NCBI GenBank assembly: GCA_029204225.1
Contig: CM055103.1
Coordinates: 2,003,720-2,067,719 of the forward strand
DNA length: 64,000 nt
Origin: Diphasiastrum complanatum
Taxonomy: Eukaryota > Streptophyta > Lycopodiopsida > Lycopodiales > Lycopodiaceae
Reading direction: 5' to 3'
The notes under the pieces are model-generated. The model saw only the letters and a list, made by a program, of their open reading frames with translations, was not told the origin of the DNA and made no database searches. The position numbers were made by a program, and so were the translations under genes. Shown here piece by piece: positions 22,401 to 33,393 of the stretch. Numbering within the stretch: position 1 is the stretch's first letter; each line of letters starts with the position of its first letter.

Positions 22401-24540
22401 GTGTTGCATAATCACCAGCTCTTTTACTTCTGATATACAATTTCTGAAGAACAAAAAGTAAATGCGTGAAATAACGAAAGTAGACTTATATGATGGCAAG
22501 GAAGAAGTGTTCTATAGAAAATCTAATGCATGCGTTTTGTATATTTTTTACGTAGACAAATGCAATGTAGACTCAATACTGGTGTAACTCATTATCTAAC
22601 TAAGAAGGAAGATACTGATCCAAAAACATCCTGGTACTTCGAGCAACTTCGATCAATTTTCTCTATTCAGCTGTATAAGAATATGTAGGAAAAGCACTAA
22701 TAGTAGGTGTGACATGTTTCTTATACTTTTCTGTTTTCAGCTTATATTAATGTTACTTGCTGTCCTCTCCTTCTAGCTCAAAGTTGTGAATGCCTAATGT
22801 TCACGATTCCATTTTCAGGTTTAGCAAACAGAAAAGAGGCAGAAAATTAGTCAATGTAGGTAAAGCATGCATCAGAGCAAAAGGAACTTCAGATCTTGAA
22901 AATGCAACTTTGAGCAGGAGTACCTTCTCGAAGCTTGGCCAGCAACCTAAAGACGAAATTAGCTTCAACGGGGTTCCTTTTGCTTTTCTTGGCTTGATCT
23001 TTCACTTCGACCCCGCTGCTCATGTTTATAAATGCATATGGACCAAAGAGTTTCCATTGGTAAGGCTTGTCATTGTATGATTCTGTCAACACAGTTGGTC
23101 CATCTTGCAAATGACCACCATAGAACTCCAAATTTGGAAATTTGCTGATCCAAGGATGCATCCTGTACTGTACATTTAATGTATTACATGGATGCTGCAA
23201 AAGCTGAAGCCTCTCAAATAGGCTCCTACCATATCCACAGTTGGCTGCAACCTGATCACTCATAACTCATCAAACAGTTGTTTGAAACACCCATCAGGTA
23301 ATGGCCTTACATTGAACAAGACTACAGCAAAAATGTAGCTACTTACTTCTGGCATTATTTAATTGGTTCATTTCTTTGTTACCTGACTTATGACAGTAGC
23401 TGGGAGCTGTTTATGATCTCCAACAAGTAAAACTTGCCACAAGTTCTTTAGCTGCGTCACAATGGCGGTCTCAGCCTCAACAAGTTGTGAAGCTTCATCA
23501 ACAATGACAAAGTCAAACTCTGGAGCTCTTCTTACGAACCTTCTACCTGCTGAGCTAACTGTGCAGAAGACTAACTTGGCATTCCTCACACACAGCTCTT
23601 CAAGCCATTCTTCAGGAGATGTTACCCCAACAGGATATGTTGCATATTCATGTTCATCACCCAACAAATACAGTAATTTTTGCCTTTCTTCATCAAACAC
23701 ATGTGGAGAATCGCTAGAAATGAAATCATGTTCATCCCTTTCACCTTGTGCAGTTCCCAGTTTTGCTACTGCAGTATCCATAAGTTCTTTAATGAACTTT
23801 ACCAACTTTAAGATTTTTCTTCTTCTGTCAAATGATATAATTTTGCTTGGTAATTCCTTACAAAGAGCTTCAGTTGCAGATATCATTCTGCACCCTAAAA
23901 TTTTCAACCTTTCTTCAACAAACTGCAAGAAATTCCAAAATGGAATAGCAGGTCGTCTCTTACTCTTCCTGTATGACCTCTTATATCTCCTATACTCATA
24001 GGAAGGATTTTCAAGAAAATCAAGTATAGATTTTGCACAAGCTTTCCACCCTGTGTCTCGATCCATGGCACTCATGAGATGTCCCACTCGGTAAGAAAGG
24101 AAAATTTTTCTCAGGTTACCTTTATTGACATTGAGCCTTTGTTCATCCCCGACTAATATAAGATCACCTAGATGAATCGGGTCACTTTTCCAAAATGAAG
24201 CAAAATCAGAAAACTGAACATCTTTCTGTATATGCTCCAATATCCTCCAAGCAATTTCTGTTACTGCAGTATTGGTTGGAGCACAGACTAATGTCCGATA
24301 GTCTAAGCATCCGACAATAGAAAGCAGAATTACAATCATTGATGTTTTTCCTGTTCCAGGAGGCCCTTGAATCAACTTAACACGCGGCCAATGCTCATGT
24401 CTGAATAAGCCATAAGCTGCAATTTTGAGAGCATCAGTTTGTGATTCATTCAACTTGTGATGTTCACAATAATCTGATATGAGCTGGTCTTTCCAAGGTT
24501 CAAGATTCTCCTCGTACCTATTCTTTTGAGACTTTGATTC
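16791..24540 (-). CDS. SF1B (UPF1/Sen1-like) RNA/DNA helicase, C-terminal part, four exons
   Basis: Joining 24540-23383, 23251-22924, 19662-19401 and 16914-16791 gives a continuous frame of 623 codons plus stop, with GT-AG junctions and matching phases. Superfamily 1 motifs run in order: Walker [18 protein letters not shown], Walker [46 protein letters not shown] and NVALTRGR, then the family tail YCLWILGN. Such proteins unwind nucleic acid using ATP; this subgroup is related to Sen1/UPF1. Most of the N-terminal domain ahead of Walker A is absent, so the gene either extends upstream through unseen exons or is truncated. The introns have gained transposon fragments. No in-frame stop was found inside the exons, so it may still be expressed. 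Confidence 0.82.
17470..18338 (-). pseudogene. LINE ORF2 endonuclease domain relic
   Basis: It starts [14 protein letters not shown] with the conserved N of the apurinic-like endonuclease, followed by [11 protein letters not shown] with its catalytic E. The first frame ends at 17973. A further frame near 17500-17520 contains SDHSLLLL, the conserved SDH motif closing this fold. Frameshifts separate the parts. The enzyme would nick target DNA for LINE insertion. No RT follows. Confidence 0.7.
18345..19318 (-). pseudogene. LINE ORF1-like RNA-binding protein relic
   Basis: The N-terminal part is rich in repeated VVP-GT-type units (about 19150-19270). A coiled-coil-like stretch with [20 protein letters not shown] (about 18910-19020) ends in a stop at 18899. 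Beyond a gap the frame resumes with [21 protein letters not shown] and [14 protein letters not shown] (an RRM-like part). It then continues in a shifted frame to [15 protein letters not shown]. Coiled coil, RRM and C-terminal domain is the layout of L1-type ORF1 proteins. It is broken by at least one stop and one frameshift. Confidence 0.6.
19321..19399. repeat. (GA)n microsatellite at a splice donor
   Basis: About 39 GA units. Read on the minus strand they form (TC)n starting within the intron donor GTCTCT of the helicase. Confidence 0.95.
19401..19662 (-). CDS. Helicase exon c (motifs IV-VI)
   Basis: The acceptor is TTTTGAAG|CTATAG and the donor GGAAG|GTCTCT. Phase 1 entry and phase 2 exit fit the neighbouring exons. 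It encodes [32 protein letters not shown] and [10 protein letters not shown]. The donor GT is the beginning of a (TC)n tract, so it lacks the usual GTAAGT consensus. Confidence 0.85.
20690..22160 (+). pseudogene. Gypsy relic E inside helicase intron 2
   Basis: On the plus strand 20735-20990 reads [41 protein letters not shown] and [10 protein letters not shown], clear Ty3/gypsy [12 protein letters not shown], the catalytic site region, follows near 21090. From about 21590 to 21760 the sequence contains HSWALWI and CQDDL motifs that match the unusual block in elements G and J rather than RNase H or integrase. Stops and frameshifts are frequent. It lies antisense to the helicase. Confidence 0.7.
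22924..23251 (-). CDS. Helicase exon b (QYRMHP motif)
   Basis: The acceptor is GATCAG|GTTGCA and the donor GAGAAG|GTACTC. The 131-bp intron before it restores [13 protein letters not shown], as in relatives. It encodes SLFERL, QYRMHP and an SYND...Y stretch, and ends in phase 1. Confidence 0.85.
23383..24540 (-). CDS. Helicase exon a (ATPase core 1)
   Basis: The acceptor ...TTCGGGACAG lies before 24540 and the donor CAG|GTAACA after 23383. It is exactly 386 codons, phase 0 at both ends. It holds Walker A, the APTNTAV motif, the long charged insertion typical of this subfamily, VDEAS and [13 protein letters not shown]. The upstream exon is not identified. Confidence 0.85.
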
Positions 24541-25394
24541 CTGTCCCGAACACAATACTTGGTTTTAATTTCCGTGGTGAAGTAAGAAAATGTTCACTAC
24601 AAAGCTGAATATTTTATGTGACAGCAATCAGTTGGAAGATTGCATCTTCTGGAACTTTAATTACTTTCTCAAATTCAATGTTAATACGCTTCTGGAGTAA
24701 GAATATCTTCATTTCAAATCATGTTATGTCACGTGATAGAGAGGCACAAACAACTGTCATGTAGCTTTTTGATGCAAAAACACTCAGTGTTGAGAAATTT
24801 GGATGAACTAATATCAGAAGAAAAGGGATGTTGCAGTTTGAACATATAGTTTCACAAGTACAGATAACATTCACGTTCTATATTTCTCATTATCATTTAA
24901 CCAGTAATGTGTTAAAACTAATCTGGATCACGATGTACCAAAAATAATTGTTCTAACGCTAATATGGAAAGTGCCTTGCAACCATTCGCAATGACACCCA
25001 AAACTAGAAAACGTGGATTCTTTAACATCAAGAAATAGCATAATGAAAGCATGGAATTGGTAGTAAGAATGTTCACAGATTCTATCACTGAGGATCTGTG
25101 AAACGTGGCTATTTGGTATAATTTTGGTTTCAGGTTTTAATCTAGAATTTCATTTAGATATCTTAGTTTTCACTAACTCCAATACCAGAGAGTAATCCAA
25201 TAGCATAAAGATATGTTTCGTCCTTACTCAAAATCTAACTCATGAAAGAGTTCTTTGAGATATTATAGATCCTTTCTTCAACAACAAGACACCTATAACC
25301 AAAGAAATTTATATTACAAAAAGCATATCACAAAATATTGTTATTAGACAACTAATCGAGTAAATAACCAATTTACTTTACTTGTGTCTATACC
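24541..25394. other. Upstream flank or intron of the helicase
   Basis: AT-rich sequence with no recognisable exon on the minus strand and no transposon protein. If the helicase has N-terminal exons, this is intron; if not, it is promoter or flank. Confidence 0.4.
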
Positions 25395-25997
25395 TATCAC
25401 ATGTACTTTAGATCCCTTTGCCTAATGTAAATTGAAAACTACAATTTTTAAATTGTAAATGGCTAAGTCACCAGCCTGTGGAGACAATTGTAAATTGCAA
25501 TGTAAATATCATTTATAGTGAATAATTCTGAGACGGCTAAGGGGATATTGGGTTCCCATGAGAGTCTGCTGGATTGACTTCCTAAAAAGTAGGGAGGGGT
25601 GATCGGTCAACATGACAGCACATGCTCACTGGGACACTTGGTCCAATGCATGAGTGACACTTGTCGGACGATCAACAATACGTGTCATATGTTCATTGGG
25701 AGACTTGTCAAATGTAGTGTCAGACAGTCTACCTGCTAGCTTGCCTATGTGTCAGGGTACTGCCAAGTGGCAAGTGTCAACTGTGCATGGAGTTTTCCAT
25801 GTGTCAACATTAGGATGTGTCAGGGTTAAGGGGTGCTTGAGGGAATATAGTGTGGGCCTTGCCAAGCATCCCGGATCTGATTCCTATGCAGCTATGGTTG
25901 GGAGAAGACTTGCAGCAGACGAGCTCTCACGTTTGCTTGTTGATCTATGTACATTTTCTTGAGATTAATAAAGTGACAAATTTGTTGGGTACTTCTG
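25395..25997 (+). repeat. 5' LTR of gypsy element F
   Basis: It shares with 29563-29845 the blocks AATTGTAAATGGCTAAGTCACC, AAATTGCAATGTAAATATCA, CCTATGCARCTATGGTTGGGAG and GAGATTAATAAAGTGACAAATTTG. Its middle part, missing from the 3' copy, holds many GTGTCA / TGACAC words and matches the inverse of 43600-43960 in element I. Confidence 0.7.
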
Positions 25998-26013
25998 TGC
26001 CCAAAAGGGGCTA

Positions 26014-26760
26014 GTATTCAGACTTATTTGAAGCAGGGTAACTTGAGCGTGCATGATTATGCAAACAAGTACTTTGTTACGCATTGCTCAGGAAATTCCT
26101 ATGTACATGCAAGTGTTTCACTTTGTTGAGGGACTTCAAGAGAGTATTCACCCTATCGCGTGGAAGGAGCAGCCTCATGATTTGCGGGGAGCCATACAGA
26201 TGGCTTTTCGTATTATGAAGATGGAAAAAGAGTCCCAGATCTTGCTGCGGTGGTTGTTACAGGTGGTCAGCATCCTTGGGGACACAAGGGCAAATGGAAC
26301 ATAAAGAAAACGTTTGAAGGTCAAATCAGTCAGTGGCAAGCTCGAGGTGACCAAAAGGGAAGGGTGCAAGGGCCACCGAAGGATGGGCAGCCCAAAGCCC
26401 AAAAGGGTCAGCATCCTTTAATGTTGTCGCCATAGGACCAAGAACTTGCAAAGAGGGAAAATCTGTTTTTTGAATGTTTGGGGCAACATAGGTGGAAAGA
26501 ATGTCCACAAAACTTGATGCGAACCACATACAATCTTCAAGTGGACCAGATGAACTAGAGTGATAACCCTATGACAGTGGAGGGGATCGAGCAGGAAGCC
26601 AATCCATATGTTCCATACGTCATGAATGTTTCGGTGGTCAAGAGAGTGGACACGGCTCCACCAGCGCTTATGTCAAAATTGGCTTGCCAAGGGTCTCAAT
26701 TTTCTAACACTTATGTTATTGTTATGCGAGGACAGTTGTGTGGTAGAGATGTTTAGGTGT
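26014..26760 (+). pseudogene. Element F: gag and start of protease
   Basis: It begins in mid-gag with FEYLKQGNLSVHDYANKY and MQVFHFVEGLQESI, typical of chromovirus gag. A degenerate zinc knuckle at about 26459-26500 reads FFECLGQHRWKECP, with the first cysteine replaced by phenylalanine. At 26690-26755 VIVMRGQLCGRDV leads into where the protease DTG motif should be, but a TAG follows, and the DTG seen in relative I is not readable here. Confidence 0.7.
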
Positions 26761-27199
26761 GTTGAATTCAACTTTGGTACGGAATTCAGGTGTGAGCACT
26801 AAACCTTCCTAGTACCAGTCCACAGTGGAAATGGCTAATGGAAAGGGTACATAGATTTGAGATAAGAGGGATGTGGGCATTCCACTAACTATACAAAGTT
26901 ACACAAAAGAGTTGGATTTTGAGATAACACAGCTTGCACAGTTTGATGTGGTGTTTTTTTGGCATGCAATGTGGAAGCCACACATAGCCTAGGATACTCA
27001 TGTGTATGAGTTCTAGTTTGATGGTGTCATGCATTTCCTTCGTGAGGAGCATGATGTGCCTCTTGGACTAATGGTTTCAGCTACGCAATTGCATAGGATC
27101 CATTGTGAGTACATGCATGTTTGCTTTCTATTTGATATTATCTACTAATACTAGTCAGAGTAGCATGCAGTGTGGGCAAACCAATATTGTTGCCAGTTT

Positions 27200-28460
27200 G
27201 GATAAAGAGATTAGGAAGGAGTTTTCAAATGTGTTCATAGATGATCCATCTGTTTTACCTCCTAAGAGAAATGTTGAACATAAGATTGAATTAATACCCG
27301 GATCATGTCTTGTCAATAGACGTCCGTATAGAATGAGACTTAGGGAGAAAGAGAAAGTGAGACGGATGGTCAATGATTATCTTGCCAAAGGGCAGATACC
27401 ACCAAGTTATTCCCCATTTGCCTCTTCGATCATTCTTGTAAAAAAGAATGACGATCATGGCACATGTGTGTGGATTATTGAGATTTGAACAAGACAACGA
27501 TTAAATATCGATATCTTATGCCACACATAGATGAACTGCTTGATGCCTTGTCAAGTGCCACCGTGTTCAATAAAATAGACCTAAACAATGGATACCTTCA
27601 GGTCAAAGTCCGTGAAGAGGATGAACACAAGACTGCCTTCAAAACTCCGTTTGGTCACTATATATCTTGTGATGCCATTTGGGTTGACAAATGCCCTTGC
27701 TACTTTCATGACGATGATGAATGATGTGCTCAAACCGTATATGGGTAAGTTTGTCATAAACTTTGTTAATGAAATTTTGACTACAATGTAGGTGAGGTCA
27801 AGCATATGACTCACCTTAGAACTGTGTTGTGTACTTTGAGAGAGAACACCTTATTTTCCAATAGCAAAAAAAGGTGTATTGTTTAAAAAGGAAAAGAGTA
27901 TCTTGGTCATATAGTGTCTGTTGATGGAGTTAGGCCAGTCCTAAGAAGGTTGTTGTGATCGTTGCGTGGCATGTGCCAGCTGATTTGACAGCACTCCGTT
28001 CTTTTCTTGGATTGGCAATAGAAAATATATTAAGAATTACTCCTATATTATGCATCGCTCTAAAGATTCTAGACCCTCAAAAGCCCTATGTTATAGATAC
28101 GGATGTGACTCGTGCGTGATATCGTTGTGGGAGCAGTTCTGATGCAAAAGGGTAGGCTTGTGGCCTTTGAGAGCAAGAAGCTCAACTCTGCACAGAGAAA
28201 TTATCCAACTCATGAAAAGGAGTTGTAGCCATAGTCCGTGCATTGAAGGCATGGAGGCATTATTTGTACGGATCGGAATTTGAGGTATTCACTAATCATG
28301 ATACCTTGAGATACTTTTGTAAGCAGCCGGACCTTAGAGGCTGGCAAGCCAGATGGTCTGAGCTCATGCAAGAATTCCTAAAGGAGATTTCGTACAAGAA
28401 AGGTGTCAAGAATCATGTGGCAGATGCACTCTCTCGTGTAGTGTATCAAATGTCATTTCT
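27200..28460 (+). pseudogene. Element F: reverse transcriptase and RNase H
   Basis: RT blocks are clear: VFIDDPSVLPPKRNVEHKIEL, RRPYRMRLREKEKVRRMVNDYL and SYSPFASSIILVKKNDD, followed by [21 protein letters not shown] and [12 protein letters not shown]. The catalytic YxDD region reads FVNEI and is damaged. RNase H follows with VVAIVRALKAWRHYLYGSEFEVFTNH, DTLRYF and HVADALSR. Several stops and frameshifts interrupt it. Confidence 0.8.
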
Positions 28461-28639
28461 AGTCATTGAAAATGACTTAATGTTTGAGATAAAAAAAAGG
28501 CTCAGCAGGAAGATCCTCATTGTAAGAAAGTGGAATAGGAGGTTAGTCATGGCCATGCCGAGTCTCAAGAGGAAAGCTCTTCTACCTCTTATCTTAAGTA
28601 TTCCATAGAAGATGGAACAGTGATGAGAAATGGTAAGGC

Positions 28640-29550
28640 TCCTATTCCATCTTGAGGTGCTGCAAAAAGAATCTTGCATCTCCATCACGATAGCCCTAGT
28701 GCTAGTCATCCTGGTGTGGATAGGACCTATGAGTTGATACGATGTAATTTTTTTATGTGACACATTGTTTTAAGTGTCAGATTAATAAGGCTGAAAGGAT
28801 TAAAGTGCTTGGATCATTACACCCCTTACCTATACCAGAAGGGAGATCGAAGAGTAGTTCCATGGAATTTACTACATGTTTACTATGTATGCAACAACAA
28901 CATAATTCCATCCTAGTTGTGGTTGACAGGCTCACTTAAATGGCTCATTTTATCCCAACTAATAATAAGATTGATGCACCTAGTACAGCTAATTTGTTTA
29001 TGCAACATTCATGGATTACCTAGATCCATTGTGTCTGATAGGGACTCTTGTTTTACTGTTGGAGTTAGCAAAGGAAAATGTAAGAGCGGCGATGGATCGG
29101 GCAAATACTTATACGCCAAGAGAGTTCAAGGAAGGAGAGATGGTGTTTCTCAAGATTCCAAAGGACTCGAAAACCTTGAAGACAGGGAATTGTTATAGGT
29201 TGTCACCTAGATATTGTGGACCTTGGAAAATTGTTAAAAAGATTAATAGCGTTACTTATGGATTGGATTTGCCTATTAATTGTAAGGTTCATCCTGTTTT
29301 TCATGTTTCCCACTTAAAAAAGGTTTTACATGATGGTGATAACTTGTTGGCTGATGACCTTGTATTGTTTCAAGAGCATGGGGAGGTGATGCATGGACTA
29401 GCGAGTATTTGACCGGTGGCAGAGACGATTGCGGAATCATTTGCTTCGTGAGTACTTGGTTGCATGGCATGGACGACCTCTCAGTGATTCTACCTGGGAG
29501 ACCACAACGCACAGTATCCAGACTTTGCCATCGAGTACGATGTCATTTGA
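28640..29550 (+). pseudogene. Element F: integrase remnants and chromodomain-like end
   Basis: The zinc-binding N-terminus (HHDSPSASHPGVDRTYELI) and a fragment [10 protein letters not shown] from the core remain. The stretch after the second D is deleted and joins directly to [11 protein letters not shown] and [11 protein letters not shown]...[12 protein letters not shown]. The end reads EYLVAWHGRPLSDSTWE, the pattern of a chromodomain of the kind that directs chromoviruses to certain chromatin. Confidence 0.75.
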
Positions 29551-29562
29551 GGAGAGAAGGTA

Positions 29563-29845
29563 TGTCACGTATACTTTAAATCCCTTTGCCAAATGGAAAT
29601 TGTAAATTGTAATTATTAATTGTAAATGGCTAAGTCACCGACCCGTAGAGATAAATGTAAATTGCAATGTAAATATCAAATATAGTCAGGATCTAATTCC
29701 TATGCAACTATGGTTGGGAGGAGACTTGCAAAAGTTGTTTGTTGTTTGTTGTTTGCAAAAGTTGCAACTATGCTCTCATGTTGTTTGTTGATCTGAGTAC
29801 ATTTGCTTGAGATTAATAAAGTGACAAATTTGCTAGGTACTTCTA
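29563..29845 (+). repeat. 3' LTR of gypsy element F, internally deleted
   Basis: A purine tract GAGGAGAGAAGG ends just before TGTCACGTATAC. Compared with the 5' copy it lacks about 330 bp of the middle and has gained a short TTGTTTGTTGTTTG expansion. Confidence 0.65.
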
Positions 29846-31250
29846 TGTATCTACTTATGGTTTTGTGAGCTTGTGTGCAACAATACCTCATATACCATGA
29901 AGAAATAATACCAATCCACAGTGTATATGTACTATTAGAGATATTCCGATAAACAAACAATAATGGTGAATAACATCACACTCTAAACTTATATAACTAA
30001 CAAGATGATATACAGCAAACCAAGTTGGTATACAAATTTAACTAAAATATCTCAGCAAAGGCCTTTACAATCACACCACATTTCAAGTAGTATTCTATAT
30101 CTGGAATCAGTTAAATAACAACCAACAAAGATGATTTAATTATTTTCGAGCAATTGTCATCAAATAATTCTCCCAATATGCATATGTTCTATGCACCTAT
30201 TTAAGGATTCCAAGTAAACCCTAGCTCTATGTACCTATTTAAGCATGCCAAATAATCCCTAGCTCAAGAGTATATACTAGACCTCATCAAAATTTCGCAT
30301 GCCTTAAATAAGATCTATTCTTGTCACATAGCATATAACAATAGACTCACTCAAAGATTTGTAACCATTATCACTTCCAAAACCAGGAATTATGTTATTC
30401 AATTGGACAATAAAAGTATTATTTCTCTAACGCAACAACCAGAAATCTCTGTGAAGGAAAACTGTCTACTATACACAAAAATTCCCAAACATAAAACTTC
30501 CTCAAACAAATTCATTTCACCTCAATCGATACTTACAGATCATAGTACAATTATTAAGATTAGATCAATTAACTTCTTAAAACGTATACAACAAAAGATC
30601 ACCCAATTCACTCATGAAAACCATAACTCTTCAAAAGTCCATAACACAATACAGATTTATCAGCACTTAACCATATAATCATGAATCTAATCTCAGTTCC
30701 ACTTTGAGAATAATTTCATTTGAGCGACCTTTACTAAAACAATAAATAGAAAAAACAAAAGCACAAAAACTCTCTTCATTCCCCTTGTTCCAAGAAATTT
30801 CTAGTTTCAGAACAAAAAAATGTCTTATCACTTCTTGATGAGATACTAAAAATAACATTTCACTAAAGTCAATAGTATGTATCAGCTAGTAACCAGGTTC
30901 TACACTTTCATAACATAACTGATTTCAAGGACCTGATAAAATAAAATGGATTCCAATAGCATGCTAACAACAAAATTCAAAAGAGCATAATACTTGGTAT
31001 TTACAAAATAAATATTCAATCCATTCTTGTTGCAAAACGTCACAATGTCAAAATAAATGTTATAAATTTGGATACTTCATATAATGTACACGAGTAAGAT
31101 ATGATTTCACTACATAAAACAGACCGTATACAAGAAATCCCAAAAATGGAGATTTATTTAGAATGCGTATAAAGGCTCCTATTTTGTAAATTTAAGATAC
31201 CATTTCAGGAACCAGATCAAATCTCAAATTTTCAAACAAGACCCCATGCA
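29846..31250. other. AT-rich intergenic DNA
   Basis: I see no protein family, RNA gene or transposon end on either strand except a short tandem repeat at 30191-30266. The open frames are short and low in complexity. Confidence 0.5.
30191..30266 (+). repeat. Two-copy tandem repeat of about 38 bp
   Basis: ATGCACCTATTTAAGGATTC and ATGTACCTATTTAAGCATGC start the two copies, and both end in CCCTAGCTC. Confidence 0.7.
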
Positions 31251-31656
31251 TATTATGAACAGATTCACAGGTATTAGAATCAATGATGCATAAAAAACAA
31301 CAAAAGGCATTCACATAGCATTCTCCAACTAAGAAACTGTATGAATATCAATGGTTGTTGATAGCTCAGGCAGATCTCCAACTAAGATCTCCAATATAGT
31401 ACAACTCCCCTACAAGAAGCCCAAGGCTCAAATGATCAAAACTAGCAAATGACCAGCCTTAGTGGCTATTTATAGTGGACAAACCCTACCTCCCTTCATA
31501 TTGATTTGGAGGGAAAGTGAAATTCAAAAATTAGGGCCAAAAATAGAAAACTATGTAATATAGTATTTCTTGGCCCGTCACGTGTAAATATACACTGCGT
31601 GTCCACTAATAATGTCGAAAGTAGAGAAGTATTGACTATAATGCGTGTCCATAACA
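31251..31656 (-). repeat. 3' LTR of gypsy element G
   Basis: On the minus strand it starts TGTTATGGACACGC. Its other end is mutated relative to the 41202 copy (TATTATGAACA against TGTTATGAACA). A TATAAATAG box lies near 31470. It keeps the outer end that the right copy has lost. Confidence 0.8.
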
Positions 31657-31708
31657 CTCCCCCCTTCTAAAACATTGCCCTCAATGTGGGCTAATAATTT
31701 TAACTACC

Positions 31709-31713
31709 ATAGC
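31709..31713. other. Target site duplication of element H, left copy
   Basis: ATAGC, equal to 37765-37769. Confidence 0.85.
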
Positions 31714-32131
31714 AGTTACGAATAGAGCCACAGCTGATCTAGAATTAAGCTATGAAAGCATCACATAAGCAAGACTTAACCCTAGAAAGCAGGAAAGAGA
31801 GAGATTAAGGAGGCTAAAGAGATAGATCAATATCATCAGCTAAATGACAAATGACACAGTTTCCCTACTTATAGCCAAGAGGAAGCCCTAAAAGGAAGCT
31901 TCCAGTGCCTAGGGCACAACTGGGAGGGATAATAGTGCGCCCTCCAAGAAGGCCCCCACTCTCCAGTAATATGTCCAAATGGCCTAATAATGAATAATAA
32001 GGCCAAAGGCCAACCATATAGTCTGAATGTCACTAATGAATAAAAAAGGGCCCAAGGCCAGCTTATGCATAAAGTAAAGTAATTGTAAATGTAAATGGAC
32101 GCGGCGAATGTAATGAGCCGAGTCCATAACT
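31714..32131 (-). repeat. 3' LTR of element H
   Basis: 418 bp. On the minus strand it starts AGTTATGGACTCGG after the purine-rich GTCGGGGAG. A CTATAAGTA TATA-like word lies near 31865. Confidence 0.92.
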
Positions 32132-32177
32132 CTCCCCGACACAAAAAAAAGACCCAACTGCCAAAAAGATAACCGGA

Positions 32178-33390
32178 TCAAGTAGCAGCAAGCCCTGGTG
32201 CATCAACAGCTAGAGGAACATCTGATGTAGAGGAATCAACAAGTGCAGCAAGAGCACGAGCCTGATCCGCAAGTAATGGTGTATGATAAAACACATCAAT
32301 AGGCTCCCATGTAGCCTCCTCAATAGGACGACCATCCCACTGGACCAAAAACTGAATCTGCCGGCGGCGTCGACTATGGTATAGACGGACCCGTAATATA
32401 GCAGCAGGTAAAACTGGAAATAACTCTGGAGCAGTAGGAAACTCAGCATCACAAGGATAATAAACTGACATGGAATACATCACAGGCGCGTGTGGAAGCA
32501 GGAAGCTGTAAGCGATATGTAACTGGACTAAGAACCTCCACAATGGGATAAGGCCCATAATAACGTGGTGCAAGCTTCTCAGTAGAAGCATGGCCCTGGA
32601 CAAAATGATGACGTGCAAACCGTAAGCGTAGATAAACCATATCTCCAAGCTGAAACTCAACATGGCGGCGGTGACGATCAACTGAGGTCTGATAACGTTG
32701 CTGAACATGCTGTAAATGAGAACTGGCCCGAGTAATAAGCTCTCGAGCACCTGATAGAAAAGATGCAAGTGTAACAGGTGTATCCTCAGGAGGAAGAGGA
32801 ATGCCAGGTAAAAGAGGTGCATAGCCATGAGATAATAAAAATGGAGAGACACCTGTGCTAGTACTAACAGAGCTATTATAGCTATACTCTGCTAAACATA
32901 AATGCTGATCCCAATCCTTCCCTGAAGGAGTAACAAAATGGCGTAAATAATCCTCAAGGATCCTGTTAAGGACCTCAGACTGCCCATCAGAAGTAGAATG
33001 ATAAGCAGAACCCATAAAAAGCTGAACATCCAAAATACGCATAAGCTCTGTCCAGAATATAGATGTAAACTTACTATCCCGATCAGAAAGGATAGTACGA
33101 GGAAATCCATGCAGGCGGAAAATCTCTAATAGGAACAAACGTGCACACTGCTCTGCTGTGATAGTACCGCGAACTGGGATAAAATGTGCCTGTTTCGAGA
33201 ACCTGTCAACTACCACCATACATGAATCGTGACCACGCTGGGTATGGGGAAGGCCAAGGATAAAGTCCATAGATATATCAGTCCACTGGCGATGAGGAAT
33301 AGGCCAACTCTGGAGCAAACCAGCAGATTTAGAATGGGGGTACTTATTACGAAGACAGAAAGGGCAGGTACGAATAAGTACAGCAAGCTC
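32178..33390 (-). pseudogene. Element H: integrase and chromodomain
   Basis: The integrase core has all three acidic sites in context: SMDFILGLP, LSDRDSKFTS and SDGQSEVLNR. The C-terminal YYGPYPIVE...ACDVFHVSLL block follows. Near 32455 a frameshift moves to the frame that encodes IQFLVQWDGRPIEEATWEP, a chromodomain, ending at 32178. Upstream, a TGA near 33393 separates the zinc-binding region from RNase H. The core itself is unbroken for 290 codons (33318-32449). Confidence 0.88.
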
Positions 33391-33393
33391 AGA

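Larger units (their letters stand above)
25395..29845 (+). mobile_element. Gypsy element F, chromovirus type, degraded
   Basis: Related terminal sequences at 25395-25997 and 29563-29845 flank gag, protease, RT, RNase H, integrase and a chromodomain-like end, all on the plus strand and all broken. Neither the primer binding site nor the gag start is present, because the 5' LTR runs directly into the middle of gag. The best-preserved relative in the window is the reverse-oriented element I. Confidence 0.75.

Noticed and set aside
23462-24001. 179-codon frame on the plus strand
   Set aside because: It is antisense to the helicase ATPase exon, which carries clear motifs on the other strand.
29846-31250. 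N-terminal helicase exons upstream of element F
   Set aside because: I looked for the conserved N-terminal blocks of this helicase family on the minus strand and could not recognise any.
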